From assembly GCA_002914845.1 (NCBI GenBank), contig JXTC01000486.1:10679-74678 (forward strand): a DNA stretch of 64,000 nt. Direction: 5' to 3'. How positions within the stretch are numbered: the stretch's first letter is position 1; every line of letters begins with the position of its first letter. Both the position numbers and the translations under genes were made by a program. The notes under the pieces are model-generated. The model searched no databases. It worked only from the letters and a program-made list of their open reading frames with translations, and had not been told where the DNA came from. Origin of the DNA: Trema orientale. Taxonomy: Eukaryota; Streptophyta; Magnoliopsida; Rosales; Cannabaceae. This document shows, in pieces, positions 49,626-61,061 of this stretch.

Positions 49626-52293
49626 AATACCCCCAAGCTCAAATATTTGCTTGTCCTCAAGTAAAACAAAATAAGAAAAAGAAAAGCAAAATACAAATCA
49701 AGTACCAATGATATAAACGGAAAATTGTGAGTTTCATATTGAATCAAAAACAGTGCAAGTATTTCCGAAGCCACAAAATGTTTCATGCTCAAAGGAAATG
49801 CAAACATTGAACTTATTTAGATTTTCAACTTCAAGCGTCAATTTAACTCCACTCATGACTCTTAATGTGTAAGTGTGTGCAAAATCAATATCACTTAATA
49901 AAATGAACTTTAGATAGACTTGTGTGTTTCAATAGACAATGAAAGATCTCTATATGATACAATTTGGAACTACCATATGCTTAATTTTCATGTTACTCTC
50001 TATTAATGTATGTTAGTATATCATCAAAAATCAAAAGGTCTTTTACTAAGCTTGTAATGTCGGCTCGGGCAAAAATAAGATAATTTTGAAAAAATTTGAG
50101 GTTCAAATCACCCTTAATCACATTAATCTATGGCCTTTGTAGAGTTATTTCTTGGTATACTAAATAATACTCTCACACTTCTTTTCAACTAAATTTCTTT
50201 TCTACCAACGCTCCGCCAAACACTTATTTAATTTTTTTTCCTTTTTGTTCTTTTTTCCTTTTTTTTTTTTTTGAAATGAAAGATATGAAATAAGACCAAA
50301 GGGTGAAAATCAAAAACCTCTCCCCCAAACTCAAATAAAAAACAAAATAGAAGGTAAGGACATAAATTTTTTACCAAATTATCCATTTCTCTTTTTTTTT
50401 TTTTTTTGGCTTTCATAACACCACCCTTCCTCCCAACATGACCATCTTTAAAACAATCAACATGCTTAAAGGATAAGAGTTGGTGGTCATTATTTTGGTT
50501 TAGCAAAATTGTGGTAGAAAAAGAAAGGTACAAATAGGCACAAAGTAGGTGTATTAGGATGATAATATATCAAGGTTAGCTTGAAAGGCTCAAACGGTCC
50601 AAAGATAGTCTAAATCATTTCTCCAATAACACCTAACATAGAATTTCGCCTCAAGCTTCACTCAAATGGGTTCTAGAGTTCATGAGATGTCAATGCATAT
50701 CTAATACACATATGTTTTCTGCAAAAGCTCAAAGAGTCAAGTGAACATGATTATCGTACTCAAATATGTAGAATAAACAATGAGGTTCAATTAATGCGAG
50801 TCAAGCACACTAACAGTTTCAATGAATTGCATTTCAAAAGACCTAAAGAACATTTAGTGACTAAAGTCATCATTAATAACGAGTTGTCTCATCTCAACAA
50901 AACTCTAAAGAAAAGTAAGAAAAAAAATATTCCTAAAAGTACACAACTCATGGAAAGAAAATCATGCAAACCAACACACAAGTAAAGCCACACCCAAAAA
51001 TTAACTAACCAACAAGTATTTTCACCCCCAAACTCAAAATTAGCAATGTTTTCAATATTTAGATATTCAATGTAAGCACAAGAGAAAATAACACGTACCA
51101 GGGAGGCTAGACATTCCTGCCTCCTATTCAGGTTGGCAAAAGTGGTGCTCCAGGCAAGGTGGCTCTAACTTGGGTGGTGCGAGACTCCTTTTCATACTTT
51201 GTATCTTTAGGCTTATTCATGCACAACTTGGTGAAGCTCATCAAATAGCTGCTTCCGCCCATAGTATGCGTTATACAACACAACAAATAGGTCTTGTTTT
51301 TGAGCGCCCTCAAGTTTGGCGATATTTGGAAGTGATCAGCTCGTATGCTCAACTTAATTTGGCACTGATACATGTATTTGGTAGGCTTGAATAAATAATG
51401 CTAGCGGTGGTGAAGGAAGTGTTGGCCACATAAGATCGTCATAAATATGATCTTTGATGAATGGTGGTGGCATGATGATTCGGATCTCAAAGGGTGAAGA
51501 TTCACAATTGTTGTCTTGTGATTCTTCCTCCTTGATCCCCTCTTGATTCTCCTCCTCACTTGAGCCCTTATTATCAAACAAATCCAAGATCCTCCCGCTT
51601 GTGCTTAGCTCCTCATAGTGGCTTTCATCATTGTTTATAACATGTATATCAATTATGGCCATTGCCCTTGTCATGGCCTCATGGGAGTCATAAAGAGCCT
51701 TTAATTATGAATTACGAATGGTCTCCATTCTCTCCTACTCCTCATGGCAAAATCTTGTCTCCTCTGAAAATTGTGCAAAAAGATATTCAAGGTCAGGAGA
51801 AGGCTCCTCTTGGTTATGTGGCACACTATGGTGTCGAAATGTTAGAATTATCTCTCAAACCGAGGTGGCTTGGTAGATATCTCCAACTCCGATAATCAAA
51901 GTCAGCCATGTCTTCTAACAACCAATAAGCTTCATTCGTTGATAATTGGTGGATAGAGGTGGTACCATTTCCTCTTTCCACCTATATTCTTGTTTCAGGC
52001 CGAAGGTTGTTGAGAAAAATTTGTATTTGATACTCCAGAGATAAACTATGATTTGGGCATAATATGAGCAACTTCTTGTATCTCTATCATGCACAATAAA
52101 ATGGCTTCGAGTCTCTTTGAGCAAACCATAAGAGGACTTGTTGATCTAACATCTCCAAAAACCTTGCAAAACAAACATTCAAAAATAAAAATTAAAGGAA
52201 TGAAAATAAACGCCTAAATTAAAATCAAGTTACTTACTCCCGATATCAACAACAATCTAAAACACCGATTCTCCAGTAACGGTGCCAAAAACT
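49626..52293 (-). other. Interior of the non-autonomous element, no recognised domain
   Basis: Short minus-strand frames at 51,674-51,354 (acidic, 106 residues) and 52,124-51,915 (69 residues, start 'MLKETRSHFIVHDRDTRS') are the only protein-like stretches. I do not recognise them, though the second looks compositionally like real coding sequence. Long T runs occur near 50,230-50,270 and 50,390-50,407. Confidence 0.5.
52273..52287 (-). other. Primer binding site, tRNA-Asp-like
   Basis: Read on the minus strand it is TGGCACCGTTACTGG, six bases after the LTR end. It differs by a few transitions from the common plant gypsy motif TGGCGCCGTTGCCGG. It fixes the element's direction. Confidence 0.65.
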
Positions 52294-53746
52294 TGTCATG
52301 TTAAATGCATATACGTAAATTAACCGCAAGTGCATGGGTCATAAACAAGTAATAAAATGATAAGTATAGAGTTGTCGATCCCACGAGGAATTGGGTGTTA
52401 AATTATCATTAATTACCGGAATTGTCGTAACCTAACTTTATCTAAGCAACCAAACTAAATAAGTTTATAATTTAAATCAATACAAATATAAATAGAAATT
52501 TAAAAATAAAATATGGAGACTTTTATATATAAATATACTAAGAGATTGAATTCACCTAACTATCAACTATGTCTTTTGATCACCAATTGCATTCTAATCA
52601 ATTATTCCTAGTTTATAAGCTAAGAACCCAAATGTATTTCTACTCTCACTCTCGAGTGCCGAGTGAAATTATTCCTAAATCTCAGTTCCAATATCTCTAT
52701 TCCAAACCTAGAAATTAAGAATTCATTATGTTCAATGGTTCTTTGATCTTGACTTCAAAAGAGTTATAGGTTCTCTCAAACTCTACAAGTCCTAGGTTAT
52801 ACTATCCTATGGTTGTTTCTAAAATTCCCTCTCCCAAGTATCAAATTTTAGAAACCAAATCATCCAACTAGTAACTAATTAGTTGAGAATCATTAAGTAT
52901 GGAATAGTATAAATAAATTCAAGAACAACATCAAAGAATATATTAGAAATTAAGATATAGAATCAAAGTCTAAGTTACATCATTCCCCAAGTATATGACA
53001 ATTAGTTCAACATAGGAGAATTCAATACTAATTTCAACAAGAGTTTTATATATCTAAATATATTCAATAATCAAGCATAAAACAAAATTCAAATGAAATT
53101 AGGGTGAGAAAGAGGAAGAGAAAAACTCTTTTGTAGAGGTAGAACTTAAAGCTTCAATCTCTTAAAGGCACTCTCTTAAGTATCCTCTCCAAGATTTTTG
53201 CTCTAAGCTCTTTCGTCTCTAGGATTTTTGAGCTCTTTTTGTTGTACTTTCTCTCCAAATCTCTACCCTTGAAATGGAGGCTTAAAAATATATTTAAGAG
53301 GCTCCAAGGTGACCTAAGCCAGGTGGAATGTCAATCATTCGATCTAATGGCATCAACTGGCCAGATTTACGCTAAAAACTCACTAAAAATGCGCTTCAGG
53401 ATGCTGGGTAGTGCCCGACACTGTAGCCTCTAGAAGTCTGATTTCCAGGCAGCACCACGGCACTCTAGGCTCTGGAACTCAGCACGACAGCTTTTCTTCT
53501 CGGGGGCGCTGTTTCTTCGTTTTAGCTCCGTTTTGCCTGATTTTCATTGCGTTGCATTCGTATCGGACTACTTTCATTAAAATAGTTGAAATATCCATAT
53601 TTGTCATTAATTTATCTTGATTCTCATTTATTTATAGGAACTACAAAAACAAAGCAAAAGCACATCAAACCAATATAAATGCTTGAGAACTTACAATTAT
53701 TTGAGCTGAATGATACTTGATTTATGAGTGAATTAATCACTCATCA
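52294..53746 (-). repeat. LTR of the non-autonomous element (5' in its own sense)
   Basis: It starts TGTCATGTTAAATGC and ends CACTCATCA on the + strand and aligns with 48,126-49,625. Copia LTR sequence resumes after CAATG. Confidence 0.88.
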
Positions 53747-55274
53747 CAATGACTATGGTGTATGGGACTTTGGGGTTTCCTTATGGATACCTCCTTCCTA
53801 TTACCTATAAATAGGAGACTCTAGACACCCATTTCACAAGGAACATAAATTATAATAAAGTTCTATTAATTTTTCTAGGGAAAGAAGATTCACAAAGATA
53901 AGTGAACAGTTCATATTCTGTTCTTTGATTTCTTTGTGAATCAACAAACAATTTCTAACTTGATCTTTTCTTGTGTATCATATAGAGACCACACTCTTAT
54001 GTGACTATACAGAATGATAGTCTGGAAGATCGTGTAGGATTGGAATTATTCTCTGGGTCGTCTCAGATCCATAAGAGGTATATTGTTAGGATTATTCCTA
54101 AAAAGTATTTATTATTTATGGATATTTATTGAATATTTCAGAGGGTTAATGACATAAAAATACATTGAGGTTTGGCTTTTTTGCAAAAATTTACCTCACC
54201 TTTGAGTTTTGTAAAATAATACCATGACATTTAAAATAGCTGCAAAATTATACTTTAGGACACACAACATAGTGAATCTAACAGTAAAAAGAGTAAAATA
54301 CCCTTATTAACTAATTCGAAAAATGTGTTAGATTAAAAAAAAAGAGAAGAAAACGTTTTTAACTTTATTTAGATTTAATTTGTTTTTCTTTTTCGAGGTT
54401 TACTTATTATTTTTTTAATTAAAAAGGGAGAAGAAAATGTTAATGAAAGTCAAAACGTGGTTGTTTTTTTTTTCTCCTCAGATCAAATAGGTCGAGACTC
54501 CATTACTAAGTCTTACTTAGAACAAAAATATCAAAGATGGTTTCTTTCTAAGAACATGGAAGGGGTCATGGCTTCCTAACACTCTCATAAAATCAAATTT
54601 AAAGAGAGATTTTTCGTAATAATTGATGAAAACAACATCTGGTTGAGCGAAGTTAGAATTGGGCAAAGTCTTGTTGCAAACGCAGACATTCTTTCACCTA
54701 TTTTAGACAAAACAGAGAGCTGCCATTATAATCCCAGGTTATTGCTTCATTCTTTGGCTGTTATTCTTTTATTTAAGCTTGGGTTGTGTGAAAATAGTAG
54801 AAAAATTGTTTCTTGCTTCATTCATATACTGCATGCGTGTTGGACCGTGGATTATCACAATTTCTTGTTTAGAAGGTTTTCGTATAGTTATCAACATGGA
54901 TACGATGAAATTGTTTTCTTGCTGCTATTTTGTATTCATTTACTATGTAATTTTGAAAAAAATTGGTGTAATCTATTTTGGATTACGGGTAGATACAAAT
55001 TAGGGCTTTTATTTAGATTTTGGGGATTCTATTAGCTTATATCAATTTTATGATTTTTGGTCTTGTTTTTGAATTTTTGACGTGTATTTAAAATTAAAAG
55101 TGGTATATTGTTCACGTAGAGGAACTGGTGCATAAGCTTCATGTTCAGTCTCATGGTGTTCGTCTAAAAGAATGGCTTGTTGAGTCAGATGAGTACAACT
55201 ACATGTAACTATATGAAGACGTATGTAATAAGTTATTAGGCACAACCTTCATAGAAAGAGAGTTACAAGTTAAT

Positions 55275-57860
55275 ATGAATGTCTATATTAAAGGAGGGAA
55301 AATTATTATCAAAGAGGATAATGATCAAACCATGATGAAGATGTTTGATCTTAACACTAATAATAATGACCACATTGATCTGCATGTAGATATTAAAGTC
55401 ATGATGTTTGTACCTCCTGAGCCAGACAATATAATTGTATTCTCAAGTGGCGACGAGGAAGAATTATTTGATATTTAGGTGGATAATGAAGAAAGTGAGA
55501 GACTTGTTGTTCAATCAGAAGAGGTAATTGATATTGAGGTGGCTGGTAATGATGATTTTTATGAGAAAATTGAGGCTGAATCAGTGGTTATTACCAATGT
55601 TGATAATGATGTAGAGTACTCATCACCTACTAATGATGATATCTTGCATGGGTTGCTGATGCAATTACTACATCTGAAGATAACTTATCTAGGAGTTATG
55701 AAGAAGATTTTGAAACTGAAAATGATATTGAAGGTAACCCTGAACTTGAGGATAGTGATGGTTCTAGTGATGGCATGGTTGGCAAGGCTGGGAGACGACT
55801 TAGTGATGAGGAATTTGTGGATCCTAATAGACACATGAAAAAAGTGCTCTATTTTGTTAACGCAAGTGAGAAGAAACAATTTGCGTTGCATCAACTTTTC
55901 AAAGATTACTTCGAATTCGATGAAGTTTTATTCGATTATGGTATAGAAAAATTAGTTGAATTTTTTAAAGTAAAAAATTATAGAGAAAGGGTTACTACAA
56001 AGTGCAAGGTAAAAGGCTGCACATTTAGAGTTCATGCATCCCCTGCTCCAGATGGCTCTTCATTTGTCATCAAGACTCTCAATGGTAGACATACTTGCCA
56101 AGTTATGAAGAAGAATAAAATGGCTACTTCTAACTGGATTGCTTTTAGGTTGGCAGAGGACTTTAAGAACTACCCTGACTTAAATTGTACAGGGATGCAT
56201 TCAATTCTTAGAAATAGCTACGGTGTTTCTATATCAAAAACAAAATTATACATAGCAAGATGCATGGCCAAAGGTGACACTATGGAAATACATGCAGTTG
56301 AATTCGTGATCCTTAGGTGTTATACTCATATGATATTAAAGACCAATCCTAGAAGTGTAGCCAAGATCAAAAGTAAGTTGTTGCACACTAAGACACCACC
56401 TGTCTTTGAAAGGCTCTTTGTATGTTTCAAAGGGAGTACTGCTGGGTTTGAAGCTGGTTGTAGGCCTTTCTTAGGCTTTGATGCCATTTGAAAGGGCTAT
56501 ATGGAGGTGTTTTGCTGGTTACTATAGGTTTGGATGCAAACCTTCAAATTTTCCCACTTGCATTTCGAATAGTGGAGACAGAGAACAAAGATAGTTGGAG
56601 ATAGTTTCTAACTCAATTGAAGGGTCCAATTTCAAATGTATTAGAGACAAAAAAGTTCAGTGCCATTTCAAACAGGCAAAAGGTCAGTTTTAATGTATTT
56701 CTATACTTCTACATTTTCAATTGGTGTTGTATTAATTTTTTTTCTAAGTACTCTGTTTATTTGGTCCATAAACAGGGTCTGGTTGAGGTTGTCCCTTCTA
56801 TCCTCAAAGGTGTGTTTCGAAGGTCATGTTGTCAGCATCTTTAGATAAATTTCTTCAAGAAATTTGGTGATGAAGGCTTGAGACCAATTTTCTGGGAAGC
56901 TGCAAAATCATGGACTCAAGAAATATTCAAAGAGGTATTAACAAAGATAAAATAGAAGAATAAGGCTGCATATGATTATTTAGCAATTTTAGAACTAAAG
57001 TCATAAAGTTTCCATGCAATGGAGACCTCAGGTAATGTAGAACACATCACTTCCAACTTTGTTGAATCTTTCAATTACTGGTAGATGAGCTTAGATATAT
57101 GGCCCTTGTAAAGCTGGTTGAGGAATTAAAAGAAAGGTTGATGGAGGCTATTTGGGTGAGAAAAGTCACTGTAGAAAGGTGAAATCATCCATTAACACGT
57201 AAAGTGTCTTATAGAATTAGAAAACTAGAGGAGAAGGCTAGGTATGTAGCAATGAGACAAACATGGGAGTATAAATTTGAGGTAGAAATGAATGGCACAA
57301 AAATGAGGGTTAAACTTGATGAAAAAGTATATAACTGTGGATATTGGAAGATGAAAGATATACCATGTGTTTATGCTTTAGCTTGCTTGAATACAATAAG
57401 AGATAGAAAAAAGGAGGACTTTACACACCCTTATTTTCATATTACTAGTTGGAGGAAGTGCTATTTAGGTATCATCCATCTAATATCTTCTAAGGACTTA
57501 TGGCCATAATTCCCTAAGAATATAATGTTGAAGCCACCACAAGTCAAAAGACAATCAGAGCAACCTAAGAAAAGTGGACGCAAGGATCCAGTTGAGAAAG
57601 AACTAGCACCAAGAAGACTTATAAAAGCAAACATTACACATTCTAAATGCAAAGGGATAGGCTATAATGCCAGAAGCTACACTGATGAATCAGCCCCTAG
57701 GAAGCCTAAGGGCAGACCAAGAAGGCCAAGGAAGACTAAACAAACATCCAAGTACAACAATGAAGTTGGCACAAGTACTAATCTAGAGGTGATCTCTGAA
57801 AAATCATACTTATTAGCTATGGACCATTCCAATATTTTGAGTTTACATTCCCATTTTTAG
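55275..57860 (+). pseudogene. MuDR-type transposase of the MULE, broken
   Basis: An acidic N-terminal part (55,275-55,770) leads to a 238-residue frame (55,775-56,491). This frame has the MuDR DNA-binding domain: 'CKVKGCTFRVHAS' at residues 77-89, then 'LNGRHTC' (102-108). The MULE catalytic domain follows, 'GCRPFLGFDA' near 56,460 and later 'FRIVETENKDSW' in another frame. A SWIM finger near 57,330-57,380 is degenerate: 'YNCGYWKMKDIPCVYA' lacks the first Cys and the His. The C-terminal tail (57,525-57,860) is basic, with 'KPKGRPRRPRKTK' and a worn CCHC knuckle. Frame shifts, several stops and an insertion of non-coding sequence near 56,690-56,770 (perhaps a kept intron) make it inactive. Confidence 0.88.
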
Positions 57861-58454
57861 CATAATGTTTGATTTTAATTTAGTGGAAATACAAAAAAGA
57901 AAAAATGAAAAAAAAAATGGAGTTTGATTTTAGATTTCTTTGACAGTGTTCTTTAAGTGGACCAAGTTATCTCATTAACTCATGTACATACAGGGATCTA
58001 ATATTGCAAATGTAGAAGTGGACATGACAAAGGAAGACAGTTTCTTGTCAAACACTAATGATCACATGTTCTATGATACTGCTGATGAACAATTTCATTC
58101 CCAAATTATGCAGGATGCTTAAGAAGATATATGTCTATCTACCTTTTTTGTTGCTTGGTGATATATATGATAATGAACAATTTGGTGAAGACTACATGTG
58201 GTGGTGATGACCATTTTTTGTGCTATTTGACATATGGATTGCTGACCTATACTTTTGACATTGTTAAGCTACTGGATTATCATAGCCAAGCTTTTCATTT
58301 TGATATGTGTTATTATGGCCATTAACATGTATAGGCAGGTCTTCTTGATCTGTAATTTAATATATACATTCATACAATAATGATCTTTGAATTCCTTGAA
58401 ATATATTGATCTTTATAAGCTATCCCTTTTTCTTTTAATGATTCTCATTACAAA

Positions 58455-58640
58455 TTTATTTAAATAAGTCATAATAGGTGCTAAAACACCATTTATTTAA
58501 ATAAGTTATAATAGGTGCCAAAACACCATTCATTTAAGTAATTCATAATAGGTGCCAAAATACCATGTCTACAAAGTCATATAATAGGCCCCAAAACACC
58601 ATATTTACAAACTCATAATAAGAGCCAAAACAATGACACC
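58455..58640 (+). repeat. Five-unit tandem repeat of about 38 bp
   Basis: The units contain 'tcataataggtgccaaaac' variants followed by 'accatttatttaaataa'-like spacers. They are imperfect. The block lies between the two convergent frames of the MULE. Confidence 0.75.
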
Positions 58641-58690
58641 TGCTTACTTGAGAAGCTAGTTACAATTTAAAAAGAAAAAAAAAACAGTGG

Positions 58691-59146
58691 CTATTTTAAT
58701 ATCGACAAGAAAATGATAACCAAAAGAGTTGCAAATAATCCATATAGTGACATCTTATTAGAGCCATTACTAGTCTCCAATGCTGCCAAATGCCTAAGTA
58801 TCATGAATTCTATCTCATTGTCAATATTTTCATTTAGGCAAGGAATAGCATTGGACACCCTCCCACTAAATCTTACTCCACCACTACTATCACCCCCTTC
58901 TTGCATAATTTCACTTGTATCAGTGGTTGGAATGTCTCATTTATTTCTACTGAAATATTTCTCATCATCTTATGCCCTCCACCATTCAAAGAAACGACAA
59001 GTTCCCTTGGGGCATCTAAATAATAGACTATTTGGATTTTCAAACGTTTTACTAATCTTGATTTCTACCTTCAATCCATAACCACATCGCCTATTACGAA
59101 TCTTTAACCATCTTTACTTATTGATACTTGAGCAATGAGATTCCAT
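58691..59146 (-). pseudogene. GRF-type zinc-finger protein with C-terminal membrane segment, decayed
   Basis: One minus-strand frame of 152 codons runs from ATG (59,146) to the stop at 58,691, with three in-frame stops. It contains 'RCGYGLKVEIKISKTFENPN' and then 'FRCPKGTCRFFEWW', which follows the GRF finger pattern CxCGxxxxxxxSxTxxNPxRxFxxCpxxxCxFFxW; the first of the two leading cysteines is an arginine here. A Gly/Ser linker and the acidic 'NENIDNEIEF' follow, ending in a hydrophobic segment 'LYGLFATLLVIIFLSI' that could span a membrane. Small plant GRF proteins share this layout. It is convergent with the transposase, so it is either a second MULE gene or a captured host gene. Similarity is from memory of the motif. 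Confidence 0.65.
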
Positions 59147-59159
59147 AATAGCCCTGAAA

Positions 59160-59489
59160 ATAATTTCAAATACAAGCACTACTTTGTTATAAACTAACTG
59201 AACATATAATAAACACTAGAAACAAATTTGTGTTACATCTTTAGTGCATTATTTTCTCATAAACATTTTATCAAATACTTTGTTACCATCTACAAATAAA
59301 CAGAAAACAACTACTACTTATACAAATCCAAATTTTTGATGGTATACACACCAATATCAATCAATAAATGAAAAAAAGTGAAATACCGCTACAATTTACC
59401 ATTAAAGCAAACCTAGATTTTTCCCAAAAAAAAAAAAAAGTAAAATAACTTAAAACCTAGAACTTTTAGTACACTTCTCTCAAAACTTA
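59160..59489. other. MULE/copia junction region without recognised gene
   Basis: AT-rich, with an A run at about 59,428-59,441. The MULE's right end should lie here, but no terminal repeat is visible. Copia pol sequence becomes recognisable from about 59,499. Confidence 0.4.
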
Positions 59490-59498
59490 GAACTCTAC

Positions 59499-61030
59499 TA
59501 TGAAGGATATTGATGCCAACTCATGGCACCTGAAATCTAAGATAAAGTTTATGTACTCTAATCATGTCTAGAAATTTGGGATCTACCTGAAGGAGTAAAA
59601 CTCAAAGGGTATAAATGGGTATACAAGAGAAAAAGAGAAGTAGATGGGAAGGTTAAGACCTTCAAAGCAAAGCTTATAGCAAAGGGTTATACCCAGAAAG
59701 AAAGAATCGATTACGAAGAAACCTTCTCTCTTGTTATTATGATAAAGTTTATTCGCATTCTTTTATCCATAACCACGACCCTCGATTATAAGATTTGGCA
59801 AATTGATGTCAAGACTATATTTTTCAATGGAAATATTAACGAAAGTATCTATCTAGTACAACCAGACGGTTTTATGGAAAAAGACCATGAGAAAAAAGTT
59901 TGTATCTTGTAGAGATCCATTTATGGGCTAAAGCAAGCATCTAGATCGTGGAATATAAGATTTGATCAAGCGATTAAATCTTATAGATATGATCAAGTTG
60001 CAGACGAGCTTTGTGTCTATAAGAAGATAGAAAATGGCAAATCGGTATTTCTGGTACTTTATAAAGATGATATTTTACTGATTGGAAATGATGTAGGTGC
60101 AATGACAACTACTAAAGTATGGCTTGCAAAGCAATTTGATATGAAGTACTTTGGTGAAACAAGCTATGTACTAGGAATCCAAATCATTCGTGATAAGAAG
60201 AACAAGTCCATAGCTTTATCACAAGCTTCTTATATAGACAAAATCTCGTCTATATTTAACATGGAAAACTCCAAGAAAGGGTTGTTGCCTTTTCAACATG
60301 GAGTTAAACTATCAAAGAGCAATCTCTTAAGAATGCAAAAGAGATAGAAGACTTGAAGAGAATATCATATGCTTCAGCAGTGGAAAGTCTCATGTATGTC
60401 ATGTTATGTACTAAACCTGATATATGCTTTCCAGTGGGAATTGTTAGTAGATTCCAATAAAACCTAGGACCAGAACATTGGGTGACAGTTAGGTATATTC
60501 TAAAGTATCTTCGGAGAATTAGAAACTATATGCTTGTATATTCTGGAGAAGACCTTACTCCTATTGGGTACACGGATTCTGATTTCCAATCAAATCCTGA
60601 TTTCAGAAAGTCAACTTCTAGTTCTGTCTTTACTCTTAGCAGAGGAGCTATTATTTGGAGGAGTGTGAAGCAAACTCGTATTGTTGACTCCACCATGGAA
60701 GTTGAATATGTAGCTACTTGTGAGGCTATAAAGGAAGCTGTTTGGCTCCAGAAATTCTTAATAGATTTACATATAGTTCCTTCTGCTAGTCAATCATTGA
60801 CTTTATACTATGACAACAATAGAGTAATTGCCAATTTAAAGGAACCTAGAAACCACAAAAGAACGAAGCACATTGAAAGGAAGTATCATCTCATTCGAGA
60901 TATAGTTAATCGAAGAGAAATGATTGTGTACAAGATTGCGTCGGAAGATAACCTAGCTGATCCATTAACTAAAGTATTGCCTGGCAAGAGCTTTGAGGAT
61001 CACCTTATAGGTTTGGGGATACGAAAGATA
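59499..61030 (+). pseudogene. RT and RNase H remains of the inner copia element
   Basis: RT runs about 59,590-60,450 ('GYKWVYKRKREVDGKVKTFKA', shortened here to its first words, and 'YKDDILLIGND'). RNase H runs about 60,480-61,030 ('YTDSDFQSNPDFRKSTSSS', 'KHIERKYHLIRDIV'). Gag, protease and integrase are not visible. The wording is very close to the outer copia element, so both belong to one lineage. It is broken at several places. Confidence 0.9.
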
Positions 61031-61061
61031 TAATCAATTATTATTTGTGCAAGTGGGAGAT

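Larger units (their letters stand above)
48126..53746 (-). mobile_element. Non-autonomous LTR element (LARD-like), minus strand
   Basis: Direct repeats of 1,500 bp (48,126-49,625) and 1,453 bp (52,294-53,746) both run TG...CATCA. The flanks TAATG and CAATG differ by one transition. Orientation comes from the priming sites. On the minus strand TGGCACCGTTACTGG follows the LTR at 52,287-52,273, resembling the TGGCGCCGTTGCCGG primer site (tRNA-Asp type) of plant Athila/Tat-like gypsy elements. A G-rich tract (TGAGCTTGGGGGTATT) precedes the other LTR at 49,641-49,626. The 2.7 kb interior shows no protease, RT or integrase. The LTRs differ by about 10% near their ends by eye, so it is older than the gypsy element. 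Confidence 0.85.
54140..59480 (+). mobile_element. MULE (MuDR-type) inside the inner copia element
   Basis: Right after the LTR start the sequence changes to a non-LTR type beginning CAGAGGGTTAATGACATA, a plausible MULE terminus. A transposase on the + strand (55.2-57.9 kb) and a convergent GRF-finger frame (59,146-58,691) follow. I could not find the matching right terminal repeat (CATTAACCC) before the copia sequence resumes near 59,490. The right end may therefore be lost, and the right border is approximate. Confidence 0.75.

Noticed and set aside
54643-55035. A 130-residue frame near the MULE left end
   Set aside because: It has no recognisable motif. It is AT-rich and hydrophobic, overlapped by another frame of similar quality, and lies upstream of the recognisable transposase.
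58455-58640. Regularly spaced repeats that could suggest a CRISPR array
   Set aside because: The repeats and spacers are both degenerate copies of one unit, in a plant transposon. It is a minisatellite.
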